Shown here: one piece after another, positions 10,470-24,800 of the stretch
How positions within the stretch are numbered: the stretch's first letter is position 1
Layout: each line of letters begins with the position of its first letter
NCBI GenBank assembly: GCA_000231825.2
Contig: JH720406.1
Span: forward strand, 23,600 to 83,356
Reading direction: 5' to 3'
Length of the DNA stretch: 59,757 nucleotides
Source: Tetrahymena elliotti 4EA
Taxonomy: Eukaryota; Ciliophora; Oligohymenophorea; Hymenostomatida; Tetrahymenidae
The notes under the pieces: generated by a model
Databases searched by the model: none
Seen by the model: the letters and a program-made list of their open reading frames with translations, nothing else
Told to the model about the DNA's origin: nothing
Translations under genes and position numbers: made by a program

Positions 10470-13400
10470 ATTAATTTTCCAATTCAATGCTTTTTTATTA
10501 GATTACAAATTTCAAATAATATTATCTGCTTACACATTTATATTAATTATTTGCTCACTTCTAAAACCATCAACTTTTCCAATTCTTATTTTTATTTGTC
10601 AGATATTTGCGTTCTATCTATCGATTTAATAAAAATAATATGCAAAGCACGAGTGAGCTGCAACAGCAAGTAGCAATAATTAATTTTATAAAAATCTCTT
10701 TTACAGATGAACAATTATATTTAATAAAACTTTACTCTCTCCAAAGATTACAATTATATTTGCATGATTAAACAGAATTTATTGAAGCTTTCACAATTAT
10801 TAACATTAATCAGTCAACAACAAAGCATTTCTACTAAATACATGTAAAGCGATCTAAATAATACTAACTAAACTATTTCCCAAAACTAAAATACTTGTTT
10901 AATTCTTTCGTTTTACAGAAGGTTTTCTTAATACCTAGTTTTAAAGCTAGCATCAATAAAGAAAAATAGAAGTATTAATAATAAAAGATTAACACGTTTA
11001 CACGAACTTTAATTTTAAAGAAAAAACATATAAAACAGGTTGTAAATAAAATTAACTAGGTATCCTATGCAGTTTAAATGCGAATAATTTTAAATTGTAG
11101 TGCAAATCAAACATAAAATTTTTTTAATTTTAAAAAAAGAAATAATGATAATAGATAAATAAATAGATTTTTTGTAATATGTGTTTTTGAAGATTTGTTT
11201 CTATTCCAATCTAAATTTAGGATAAAAATGAATTAATCAAAAAGAGATTATAGTTCTAAAAAAGTCAAGCAGTGATTTGTTTATCTTAATTAATTAGTTA
11301 ATATAATAATGCTTTTATTCCCTTAAATGAATTAGCTCATGAGTAATAAAAATAGATAGGGAGAGATAGATTGAATTAATTGTCATCATTTGTCATCATG
11401 TATTTCTTTTTTTTTTGATTACTTAAAATTAATTACTCCTTAAATTTTATATTTACTTAAAATACTTGAAAGATACTCAGACTTACTGCAGATGGGTTTT
11501 TTAATTTTACATGAAAATATTACAGATCATTGACTTTTTCTTATTGCAAAGAACTTTCTTCTTACATGTCTTATCTTACAATTTATTTTTATGCAAAAAT
11601 CTATTTGAGAAATGAATCTCATAAAATATTACTGAGCAATTTTTTGGGAATTAAAAAGAGTTCATTTTAAAAAGTTTGAATTTAAAAAGAAATAATAAAA
11701 GATATAAAAAAATTGAACAATAATAAAAAACTCAGCCATTCAATTAGTCAGTGTTAATTTGAAGATAATAAAATTAAATAATTAACAGAATGAATGAACT
11801 AGTTTTTATTTCTGGTTGATGTAATGTGGAATTAATTTTCTTATTATTTTAATTTACTTAGTCAAAATGCAAATCATTTCTATGTAAAATCAATATAAGA
11901 AGTGAAGGTTAACTGGACCTAATTTGATTTCCAAAAAGGTGAGATTAAAAAAAGAGCTCAGATTAACCAATTGTAAGTAAATTTTTTATTTTGATTGACA
12001 GAAGTAATTTACTATTGTAAACTTTGTAAGCAAAGGTCTTCAATGTTTGTTGAAAATACTGCTATTGTAAGATAAAAAAGACCATAATATACTAATATTA
12101 GATCTATTTTTATTTGTCAAGCATAATACAAATATTACAATTTCAAATATTTGTTCCAAAATTCAAATTATTTCAATTGTTTTTTAATATTAAATACCTT
12201 GAATTAGTAAACTAAAAAAATTAACGAATCTGTAAATTAAAATAATTCAAATAATATTATTTATTATTCATTTCTTTTACAAACTACTTCATTCAACCTT
12301 TTCTTCAAAAAAAAGACCTTTCTGTCTATCAATCTTTAGACAAATATCCATAAAATTCATTGAAACTTTTCCATTTATTCTTTTTATTCTATGACTTATT
12401 TGTCCTTTTAATATGTGTAAAAAGGAATAGTAAAACTAAATACAAGAAAGATATATTAGTGATAAATTAATAATCTTAATTGATATAATATATAATTTAC
12501 TCGAATACTAATAAATTCACCAAAGTAAGATGTTGATTGGTGTATTTGCATTTACTTAATTTAGATCGCTATTATTTTACCCTTAATATTTTGTTGTGAA
12601 CAGACTGCAACATTCCCCATAAAAAAAAAAAAAAATCTTAGCCTAAAAATCAAATAAATTTTATAATTTGACCTTTCTTAGACAAAAGAAAAGGATTTAA
12701 TTTAATTTTTTTTACATTTTTAACAAATGACATCATTTAGACTTAAAATTTTCTTTTATCCAAAGACTCATTTGATTGATTGATTTATATTTAAAAATTG
12801 TAATATTTTAAGCTTTTAGTAAGCTAAAATTTATTAGACAAATCAAACAAGTTAAGTTTAAAGATTTTCCCTCCATCACAAACAATTTTAGATAAAATAG
12901 ATATTTTGACAATTGGAAATTTATTTCAGTCATTCTTTTTTATAGTCCTCAATTTATAAATCAAATATGTAAATCTATAAGCTATTTTTTCTATTGTCTT
13001 TCTACCTAACGCAAACATTCTCTCAAAATTGTTTTCGCCCTCAAAATTATTTTTATTAAGCTCTAACTAATTTTCCTTATTTTTCCTTCTCACATCCCCA
13101 AAAAAAAAAATACAGCATCAATTCATTTAAGCATTTCATTTAAACAAATTATTTTAATCTTAGTTATCTATTTACTGAATAAATAAATTTATTTACATTT
13201 TGTTAATCCTCAAACGTAAGTTAATTATTTATTATTAATTAATCATCTTTACTCTTATAGGGTAGGATTAACAAATTAATTTATAAAGCAACAAATGCAT
13301 TTATAAATAAATAAATTAATTAATTAATCACCAATCCATTCAAATAACAAAAAAAGTATTTGTAAAAATAAATCTTTAAACCAATACATCAAATAAGCCT

Positions 13401-16400
13401 ATCCTTTTTGGAATGCCGTAATTTTTTTTTTATTACATTCCTATTCAAAATAAGATAAACTCCTTAAAAATAGAATCTTTATTAAAATTTGAAATTTCTC
13501 ATAATATCTAAATTATCACAAAAATATTTTCACAATTGACTAAATCGAGTATAAATAATCAATTTGATTTGCTTCTTAAAGTTAAAAATCCACTCTAAGT
13601 AATTCTACTTATTGATTTATCTTTCTTTCTTCTTGTTTCTCTGTATTGATGTGTTGAGAATAAATTAGCATCAATTAAAATAGCTTAACCTTGATTATGA
13701 TTTATTTAATTTATTTATAGATTGTTTTAAATATAAATTTCTTCATGGTATTAATTTATAGACTTGCTTTATAAATTTGTTTTTCATTTACAACCTTACA
13801 ATAATAAATAGCAATTATTAATTTCTTTAACTAAAAACTTTCTTACATTTTTAACTCAAACAAATCAAAACTCTAAAAATCTAATTATATTCTATCAATT
13901 TTCCCATTTCTCTTTCCTTTAAAGACTACTTAATATATGCAAAAATTATACTTTACTTAGTAAATTTATAAGCTAGAACTTATTTTTATCATTAATATTC
14001 TGATTAAAAAAATATTTATCTTACTCAGCTATTACAAATAATTGCAATCGAAATAAAATTTGTCTACAATCCTATTTTTTGCTTCATATTATTTCTGAAT
14101 ACTATAACCATAAACATTAATTAACAGAAATAATTTTATCAATTCTCCTATTTTTCAATATAACTTTCTCAAAATAAATATTGAGTACATTTTCAAAATA
14201 ATAAATTGATCATTTATTCCTTTTTTTTAGTTTTCTAGAATAAATTAAATTTTATTATTTAACTTGAAAATATTTAAATTTATTTTAAAAATTGTTGATT
14301 TAAAAGTTTTTGAAATGAATTATTTTATCTAGTATATTTCAACCAAATGCTCCAAAATTTCTTGAAAAAATTTTCAGGAAACTAGATGATACAACTACAT
14401 AAATATGAGGATCAAGTTTATAGCCTTAGTTATCTATCTCCTAACTTCATAAGTAACTTGATAGAATTCTAAAAAAACTAATAAATGGTAAAAAAATTTA
14501 AAAAGAAATTATAAAATAAATTTTAGCTTGGCTTTTTTAAACTTATTCTACTAATTTATTTTATTAATATAAATTAGAAAAAATACACTAATTCTTTATA
14601 ATAACTTACTTTTATACTTTAAAATTTTAATTATTAAATAAATAAATATTTGAGAGAGGGAACAAATATTTTTGGATGGGATTGAAAGCCAATTTTGGAA
14701 AAATTTTAATTAAAAAAATTGTTAAATCTAAAATGCTAGATAATTATTGAAAAACAAGAAAAAATAAATTTAACTTTTTTAATTATTATCAAAAAAAAAA
14801 TAAGGAGTAGATTGATTTAAAAGAATATTATATAAAATAAAACTAGCAAGATTTTTAAAAGAATGATAATTTTATTTAAAACTGCTAAGAAAAGATAAAT
14901 TGGATTATTTGTAAAACTCAAAATTTAATTAATCTTCTTAATAAAAAGAATAAATAAAAAAAATTTTTTTTTTAAAGATTTATCTAAAATTATCACTATT
15001 ATAGAAATTATTTTTTATCAGAAAAAAAATTAAAGAATTAAATCTACTATTTTTAACTATGTTTTCTAAGAATTGCAACTATTTTATATTTGATTGAGAC
15101 GCTATTTTACTAATGACAATCATAATAAATATATTTTAACATTCATTAGAAGATAAAATAAATATATGGATATTGAGAATTAGATTTCAAAAACTTGATA
15201 AATTATAAATTATAAAGAAAAGATTTTACAAGTAAATAAAGAAAGAAAAATTTTAATTTAATCATATTTAAGAATTTAAGACATAAATAACTAAATTTAA
15301 AATATTTTGTATTTATTGATTTTATTTAAAAAAATAGTTTTAAATATTTAAAGACATAATTCCTTCCATATATTTTGAAATTAAAAATAAATTATTTGAT
15401 TGATTTCTTGTTTTAAAAATAGTAAATAGATATTTAATTAATATTATTTCTAATAAATACTTAATTACTAATTTTTCTAAAAGAGATATTTCATTAGATT
15501 TAATATACGTAATAATTTGATAGCAACTTAGTTGTAAACTGTATTTTATAATTTATTTTTATTGTTAAATTCATTTTCAATTTAATTGACTTTAAATTTT
15601 GGTAGATTTAATTTAATATTTTGGAAATAAATATTATAAAAAAAGGAATAGGGTTATTTAGTTAGTTACTTGTGAGTCATGTTTTACAATTTATAAATAG
15701 AAAGTATTCAATATTTATTTTTAAAAGGACTTTTTATTTAGAAAGATCTAATAATTTTAAAAAATATTTTCTACAGTTGGAAGGGGGATTTTACTAAACT
15801 AAAATATTGGATGCAAATATTTTTACTTTTATAAAATATTAAACAGCTAGTACCATAGTACCAGATATTTATTTATAATAAATGTTTATAAGTTAAGCGG
15901 ATTTTAAGATTATCAAAAAATATTTGATGGATGAAAAAGAAAGACTTTTTAGATATTTATCATGTTAATAATTAATATTTGTTCATTCATTATATTATTA
16001 TGAATCAGTAATTTAAATTTTTTAACTTGATATAAAAGTTTAATTATTGATGACCTCTGAGTTAAGGAGGATAGATCGATAATGTTTCCCAAAAATTTAG
16101 AACTTGCATTGCATTATGGAAAGAGTAAATTTAAATGGAATAAAATAATTGTGATTTTCTTTTTCTCAATGCAAAAAAATTTATTAATTTACAAAAAAAC
16201 GCAAAGTTTTAAAAATTTAAGCTATTTACAAATACTTTGGTACTCTTTGTAATAAGAAAAGAAGTAAATCAAGAAAAATAAATAATAAATTAGTTAAGCT
16301 CAAAAAAGCAACTTAAAATGGAATTGTTTGATAAATGAAAGATCCAAGTTAAAAATGTTAAGTCTATCAATTTAGTTAGGGGTTGTAAAGATGGAGGGGG

Positions 16401-16615
16401 ATATTTTAGTGAAGTAAGAGGAAATTAAATGAGTAAATTTATTTGACAGTAATATATTTGCTGATTATTTAATTTAATCAACGTATGATTTATTTATATA
16501 TGACTAGAACAGCGAACATAAATATTCATAAATCATTAATTACAAATTAATTCTTTATCAAAACTAACTTTGAAAATTATAAGATAATTTACCATCTATA
16601 ATAAAAGAGTAAAAA
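10470..16615. other. Long AT-rich intergenic region
   Basis: Apart from two overlapping weak open frames up to about 11230, about 6 kb hold no gene I can support. The region is made of A/T runs, TTAATTAATTAA words and scattered pyrimidine stretches (e.g. 13000-13100). I saw no tRNA B-box-like motif, no long repeat and no hairpin comparable to the one at 4.4 kb. Confidence 0.55.
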
Positions 16616-17867
16616 ATGTTGAACCTTGCTAAGTCTTTGAGATTTGCTTCTATTTCTTTGTTCAGAAAATAGAAGATGTTTATTGCTACCAGTTCATTCG
16701 ATAAAGTCTTCACTGAGAGACATGTTAAAGAGTACTTTGAGGGTGGTGCTACTTTAGTAGAGAACGTTTTATCCGAGCAAGAAGTTAATTAAATGATTGC
16801 TGAAACTGAAAGATTAGTCAAGCAAAACGATATTTTCAAGAAAATCGTCTATTTTAAGAGTGGCGAAGCAGGAAGAGGATTAGATTTCATAGAAACTGGT
16901 GATAAAATCCACTTTTTCTTTGAAGATAAGGTATTTGATAAGGAAGGAAAACTCGTTGTTCCAAAAGAACATGCTTTAAATAAAATTGGTCATGCAATGC
17001 ATGATATTGATCCTTTCTATAAAAAGTTCTCTTACTAACCCCTCTACAAGTACATTTTACAATAGATTAAATATCAAGCACCTACATTAGTTCAATCCAT
17101 GTACATTTACAAAAACCCTAAAGTTGGAGCAGAAGTAATATTTATTTCTTTCTTCATTTATTTGCGGAAGAAGCAATTGAAGGACGAATATTCATTCTTT
17201 ACATCGTCTTTAAAAGTAGAATGACAATCATATTCTAAATTTTAAGATTTTATTCTTTTGCATTTATTGCATTTTGGAATTTAAAGCATAAAAGATTTTA
17301 TATTTAAAAAAAGAGTGTTTAATAATTAAAAAACGATATTTTTGTCTTTCTAAATTAAATCTTTTCTAAGTTCTCCTTTTGGTTTTATCAAAAGAATTTA
17401 TTATAAATTTAAAAAAACTATAGGTTTGCCCTCATACTGATAACACTTATTTGATTACTGAGCCTAATTTAAGTTGTGTAGGATTTTGGTTTGCTTTACA
17501 TGATGCTACTAAAGAAAATGGATGTATGTGGGGAGTTAGCGGAAGCCAAAAAGAGTCTACTAAGAGATTTATGTACAGAAATGCAACAAATGATGATGTT
17601 GTATATGAAGGTGATGAAAAGAAATACGAATTAGAAAAAGCTGTTCCTTTAGAAGTCAAGAAAGGCTCTATGCTTGTTTTCAATGGAGACTATGTACATT
17701 ACAGTGAGCATAATAGATCTAAATATCCAAGACATGCTCTTACTCTTCACTTTGTTGAAACTGCTAATAATACTAAATGGCACTCCAGAAATTGGCTTTA
17801 AAGAAACCCTAATCTCCCTTTTGTAGACTACAATAAGCAAGTTGAATAGATTCATGGAAATATTTGA
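16616..17867 (+). CDS. Phytanoyl-CoA dioxygenase domain protein (PHYHD1-like), 320 residues, 2 exons
   Basis: Predicted Fe(II)/2-oxoglutarate-dependent oxygenase of the PhyH family. Exons are 16616-17134 and 17424-17867. The 289-base intron starts GTAATA, ends ATAG and falls between codons. Exon 2 opens with VCPHTDNTYLITEP, where His177 and Asp179 form the HxD part of the iron site. The distal His265 (…NGDYVHYSEHN…) and Arg276 (…PRHALTLHF…), the latter expected to bind 2-oxoglutarate, are both present, so the enzyme looks intact. Spacing and the ENGCMW and NWLQ motifs match the PHYHD1 subgroup rather than peroxisomal phytanoyl-CoA hydroxylase. The first ~28 residues (basic, Leu/Phe/Ser-rich, no acids) exceed the usual start and may be a mitochondrial presequence; a second in-frame Met follows KQK near residue 21. 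The natural substrate is unknown. Confidence 0.92.
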
Positions 17868-18805
17868 AATAAAAATATAAAATAATAAAATTAAAATATA
17901 TTACAAAATAGATTAAATTTAAAACTGAAAGTATTTATTGAGAAATATAAAATATATATTAATTGATCTTTAATATTTATTCTATTCTCTTTATTAATAA
18001 TTTAAATAATTTGTCCTAATCAATAAAGAATTTCTTTCTTATTTGCTTAAATCAAATTAAATTTGTAAATTTATTAACAAACAATTTTAAATTCTTACTT
18101 ATCTAATAAGAAACACAAAACAAGTTTATTTTATTTTCTCTTCATCAATTGAATAAAAATAAACTAAAGAATTTATATTTTCCATAATAAAAAGATTTCA
18201 TTTTTTTATTTAAGATAAAAGGGAGGGAGATAATTTTTGAAGATTAATTTTTAATAAAATTTTGTTATTAATAAAAAAATTTTCAAAATGACATTTATCT
18301 AACATAAATGCCTTATTTTTTAAGAGGAATTATGGTTTATTCGATGATATAAAAAAATTGAGCTTGGAATGTTAATAGAAACTAAAGAGCAAAATTTAAA
18401 TAAAATTAAAAGAAATTTGAAGAAAGGTAAATAAAATATGTAAAAAAAGGATTAAAGAAAAATATAAGGATAAAGGCAATAATATATTATATAGATACAT
18501 TTGCTAATACTAAATGAACCATTTCATAATGAAATAGCTAAATTTAAATAAGGAAAAATTAATTTTTCCTATTTAATTTAATAGTTTATTTTGTATTTAA
18601 TCATAATGCATCATTCATTCATTTTGATTAAATGAATATTTATTTTTTCATCATCTTAGCTTTACTTTGATTTGCAAAGAAGTAATTTTACCGTATTAAG
18701 GCATAAATTAGCTGATTGATTGATTTAATTTGATTTATTTTTCTAAGTTAGAGAGAATATATTATAAAACAAGTAAAATAATAAATAGATTTAAATCTAT
18801 TATTT
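17868..18805. other. Intergenic spacer between converging genes
   Basis: AT-rich DNA between the stop of the PHYHD1-like gene and the stop of the minus-strand SAPS gene. It must hold both 3' untranslated regions. No other gene seen. Confidence 0.6.
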
Positions 18806-21800
18806 TCATTTTTTAAGCATTTAAATTAATTATTTGTCTTGCTCATTCATTTATCTTGAGTGCTTCATATTGTTAACTGAATTAGAGTTAAGTAATTACT
18901 ATTGTTATTATTGTTGTAGCTATTGTTATTTAGCTTATTGAAGAAGTTGCTACTTTTATATTTCATGTGGATCATTTGGAGAAGGTTTAGGGACTGTAGG
19001 TTTTTTCATCACAATTTTTATTTTCTTTCCTGGATTACCTGGAAGATCTTGTATGAATTGAGAAACTGAAGTGGAAGAGTTTACTGATATTTCATCATTC
19101 ATTTCAGAATGATTAGAAGATATATCACTTTGTTATTAGTTATAAAAAGATCCATTTCCACTGTAAGATGTGTAGTTTGTGCTTGAGTTCTTAACCTTAT
19201 CATAACTGAATTCATCACTATACTAAATATTTTTTTCGCTTCCACCCATTTAGTAAGGAGCTGGCTAAGAAGATTAAACACTAGAATATTAAGACATATT
19301 ATTTGGATAACCACCTGTTTATTCTTTTCCAGCAGTGTATTTAGAAATTATTTGTTGAATTTCATTGTTTAAAAGAGGTTTTTAAGGTTAGCTACTAATA
19401 TATTATTATTATTATTACTACTAATTAGCTTATTAGAAATTTGATGCTTAATATTATTGCTATTATTGATAAGAAGGATTTTGTGGTGAGTTATTTGTAG
19501 ATGAATTAAATTATTTAGCAAACTAAGATTCGACAATAGGCTAGTTTGAAGGTGTTTTATACATAATTTCTGAGTGACTCAAAGGTCTTTATCTAGGTTA
19601 TTCAATATAAGTAGTTTAACTAAGTAACTTGTGATTTATCTCTTTTTATGTCAATTGTTAATTCTGAGTCTATTAAGATGGTTAATTAATAGGTTAGAGA
19701 TTAGAGCTACTTCCTATAGGAGTGGATCCATTACCTGGTGTATTTTGTGAAGATTTTACCTAAGGAGTACTAATGTAATTCCTGAATTACAAATGATTCT
19801 CTATTTCATTTTAATCAGAATTATTTAAAAAGTTAAGCTAGCCATAAGATCCTCTCTGTTAGTGAGTAGGCTATTGAATTTATTTTGAGTAAATTGCAGA
19901 TTAGTTGGCTCTTTGAGGTGGCTATTCATTATTTTTACTTGAAGAAGAAGAAACATAATCAGAAAGTTTTCTCTCGTCAGTATTACTGCTTAAGTCTATT
20001 TGAATAGTTTTGACTTATTATTGGTTGTAATACCCACTAAGTTTTAAGTTATCACTGATCTTTTTATACTAATCATCAGGCTAGTTTACATTTTATTACT
20101 TTTATATAAGCTAAGGCTAGCTGTAATTGTAATAAAGCATTCCTTACTAGCCTTGTTATAATTGAGATTAAGATTGTGATTGTTATTATTACAACTAATT
20201 ATACTATTATTATTGACCAAGCTATGATTACTAACCTATTTACTATTATTATTTTACATTCTGTTATTACTACTGTAGTTGTTAAATTTAAATTTGCTAA
20301 GGCTATTATTATTAAGAAGGATTTTGGAGATTAATTGTTGTGTGATTTGTTGGTTATGACTTGTTTAACATTTGTATAGGTGTTTAATTGAATATTTTAC
20401 GATATTGTGGTTGTTGTTAATTATTTTACTGTTAATATTGTGATTATATTTAACTTGGCTGTAAAGAAGTACGAGGTTATTAGATATTATATTATTCAGG
20501 TGCTTTAGGTGAGGGATTCTTATTTTCTAATTAAGAACCTTATGAATACCTGTTTGATGGAACTTAGATATTATTATTATTATTATTTAATTATTCTTCA
20601 TTATTGGCTGAATAATTATTTGGTTAGTATTAGTTATCGAAAATACGTTAATGTTATGGCTACTACTGGCTATATTAATATCCTTGTTAGTTTTAAAGTT
20701 GTTATTATTGTTACTAACTGACTTAATTCTATTAGGCTTGATTCAAAGAAGAATTGCTTATTCTATATGGAGGTTACTACTAATTATTTACACTTGTCAA
20801 TGTTGTTGGCTAAGTCAATCTTCTTAAATATTCGTTTGAAGAGCTAGGAGCGTTAGTTTGAGTATTAGAATTTACTGAAGATTGCATAAACATTTAATTT
20901 GGCATAGGAGATTTATCTCTAGCAGATGAACTAGCTTTATAATCATAAGGATCATCCAAAAATTCTCCTTCTTATTAATTATTATTTCCAGAAAGCCTTC
21001 TACCACCAAATCTCTAAAATGAACTCTTTCTTTATGGTGAGGATTTTCTATTTCCAAAGCAAGGAGAAGTACTTTCACCTTATGAGCTATTCATATTTTT
21101 TTATTGATCGTTTTCTCCTGTTCCTGAGGAGCTAATCGAGTCTTCAGATTATTTATGTAGAGGAATCTTCATTTAATCTTTGTTGCCAAAGCATGGAGAA
21201 TTAGATCCACCTTATTCTGTGTTATTGTCAACATTCTTTTTAATTCCAGTGTTAACAGTTAAACCAACTTTAACAGTATCAGAATTATTGTTAGCTGGTA
21301 CTGAATTATACTATCTAGGTATCGTTTAAACGAGATATTTATTAAGATCATTGTCATCTTAAGTTTAAGCTATTGTTTAAGTCACTGGTTGGATAACTTA
21401 TTTTTATTAAATAAACTCTTCTTCACTAACAGGTGAAATTTTTTATATGAAGTTAGGCTTATCATTATTTAAAATTTATTATTGCTTTTCAGGGCTGATT
21501 TCTTTAGCAGGAGCGACTAATAGATTCATACTATGAAGTTTTTCATTTAAGTTTTTAGCTTCAATGATAGCTTTCTCCAAAGATATTTTTTGTTAGATAG
21601 AATATTTTAAGTGGATTTCATAAAGTTTGTTTACTCTGTCTACTAAGAGTTTCTAGAGGAAATCTTAAATTTTCTTTCTTGCCTTTTACTCATCTTATTC
21701 TTATTTCATTTATCTCTCTATCATTTCAAATTCTGTTTAGTATTACAACTTCAATTCCTTTTCTTAGCGCTACTTATCTTATTCTAAGCCATCAATAGTA

Positions 21801-24800
21801 GACTCCAATTATAACCTTGATCTATCTGCTACATCTAAGAATGTTTATCTAATATTCTAACTAGTAATTATTCTCTATTCTATTAACTATGTGTTATCAT
21901 CACTAATGATGTCATACACATTCTACATATCTTTAATTTATATTAATATGAGTTAATAGTCTTTACTTGAACTGAGCTTTTACTACAAAAGAATTGTTTC
22001 TTATTCAACATATGAAATTTTCTCGGCTTATGTTATCATTTAAACCTATTACTATTATGTTTAAATTTCTTATTATTAATTGCTAAAACCTTATTAAATT
22101 TATGGCTATTGTTGTTATTATTATGAATATTAAGTATTAGAGTTTGTGTGGACTGATTTTCCAATTATTGTATAATTACTTCCACCAATATTAATAGTTT
22201 ATTAAGGTTATTATCCTGGTTGATTGACATTGTGATGTGTTGTAGCTTCATGAGGATTTTATAATTTGAAGCTATACTATTAGTGAGCAGGGGCTATAGA
22301 CTAGTAAGGGTCTACAGGTTTGGATTCTTAAGGACTGTTACTACTGTTTTGTGGAGAATCTGGTGAGTTAGCACTAGTTTTTCCATACTTTTAAAGAAGC
22401 ATTTGTTAAATAAGCAAGCGCTCTTATTAACTTTATTACAAAAATTGAGATTTTTGAGTGACAGGAGAAATATTCGATTCAGCAGATTGAGTAGAATTTA
22501 ATTTTATTTCACCTAAATTAGTTTGAGCAGCATCAACACTTTATGAATTTAACTAATTTAATCTTTAAATTGTTGATGAGTCTAAGCTTGCTCTTAAATT
22601 TTCTTAAAATTATTATTTAAATTTCATAGGAGATGAACCAAAAGCTCTATGAGGATCTACAGTTCCAAGATTTGCACTTTAACTCATATCTTCTTTCAAT
22701 CTAAAAGCATCGGAAGGTAAGGATTTAGTCTAATTATCTACTATTGATTCTGACCCAAATCTCTTTTTAGATTATTTGATGGAAGGATCATTTTCATCAT
22801 ATACTAAAGCAGGGATTTATCCTTCATCAGAAACAACAAGTTTGTCTAAATTATTTGAGGGAGATTCTACTGGAGTGCTGTGAGCTTATTAAGGAGATTC
22901 CTGCTTTTAAGAGTTTTATTGATTATCTTAAATTTTACTGTAAGATGTTGTTGTCTGAGTAGTGGTAACTCCTCCTTAAGTAATTTTAGTTATGATTGTA
23001 GTTTTTTAAGTTAATGATTCTTAATCTTATGGACTATTTTAAATACTGGTAGATTAGCTTTGTACTTAACTAGTTTAGTCTTTATCTTTAATAACCTTTG
23101 GTTCACCAGACTTAATATTACTATTGTCTGATGTTGGTGAGACATACTTCATTTCATATTTAAAGTTATTCAAAGAATTGAATGAATCAATATTTGATAA
23201 CTAGTTTATGGGACTGTGAGAAGTCTTGAGTATTTATTCAGTTTCTTCCTTATCATACTCTCTATCTAACTCAATGTTAATAGGTTCATTATTTGATTCC
23301 TCTTCTTAAAATACAAATGTTTTGAATTCAGATTTTTCAACTTTAATGATGTGTTCATTGATTGTATTTTCATCTTTAACTTATTACTTATCATTATTTT
23401 TAATCAAATTTTCACCAGCGTTCTAACTTTCCTTCATAATTTCCTGAGAAGTGAAAAGAGATATTTTCTTATTTTACACATTATGCTCAAACTATTCTAT
23501 AAGTGGAGAACTCATATTCTATTAAGGTGGTTTATTTAATAAAACATACTGATAATCTTACACACCAGATTCTTTTAAGAATTCAGCTGCATCTTTTTTG
23601 ATATCCTTAAAAGTTGATTTTTCTTGTAATTCTACTTTTTTTTATGCTTCTAAAAGATTATCTTGCTGAACATCTATTTTTATTACTTCTTGCTCTTTTT
23701 ATTCTTATTTAACTTCTTCTTACTTTACCTCTAATTATTATTGATTAGATTTTTCTTCTTTTTGCTATTCAATTTCTTCTTCTTCTTCATCTTCTTAATC
23801 CTTAATAATTTCTACATTTTACTCCTATTCGGATTCTTCTTTATTAATTACTTGTGCTTAAACAGTTTGGTTGGTAATAATTTATTCTTCTTTAATAATT
23901 TCTACTTATTTTTCTAAGACTTAATCCTATTTTTAATTATTAGACCCTTCATCTTAACTTGAATCATTCTCATCCTAAATTTATATGATTTCAACTTTGT
24001 CCTCAACTTGTTCTTCATTATCTTGCTATTCATGTTGTTTAAATTCTTGTTTATCCTCAACCTATTAATCTATTTTTTCTTCAGATATTTCTGTAGTTTT
24101 CTATTCAGAAACTTCTGAAGGAATTAAAGGATTATTCTTTGGTGAAAACAAATTTTAGTCTACTTCTTTTTTATGAGAAGTTGGTGAATAAGAAGAGCTA
24201 GGTTTTTTCTAAAGGCCTCTTTTTAAATTAGATTCAGAAGATTTATTTCTTTCTCCAGCTTGAACATTTGAAATGGAGCTCATGAAATGATTCAACCTTT
24301 CTGAAACAGCTACTTCTGCTACTTCACCAACATTTTAATTATCAATTTACTTATTCTCAGCTTTTTCTAATTCAATAATGCTATTAGGTTTTTCAGGAGA
24401 AGTTTAGATAGGATTATTTTCAACAATACCTTCTTATTAATTCTTAACTTCTTCTTAAACATTTTCAATTACCTTTTCTGGTTATTTTTCAGCTTGATTT
24501 TTAATTTCATTTTAAAACTCTTAAAGGCTAGCTTAGTTGACAATAGCACCTAATTCTACTGAGGATTTGATTCCACTTTGTTCTTCAATCTGTTTGTCAT
24601 CTAATCTATCTAAATTATTAGCAGAACTGACTTTTTATTGATTTTATTCAGTTTAATCTATTTCCTATTTACGATCAACTTAGTCTCCATCTTCAGCCAA
24701 ATTAGATATAGTTTACTTATCACTTTATTAGTCTTAGTGAATAGCTTAATCATCTTAATTACTCTAATATTCTTATTCTCTGTCTTTTTCTTTTTAAGGA

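Noticed and set aside
10431..11231. Unspliced 266-residue plus-strand frame
   Set aside because: Only its first 12 residues look coding-like and an overlapping second frame is equally open; better explained as an exon-like fragment followed by spacer.
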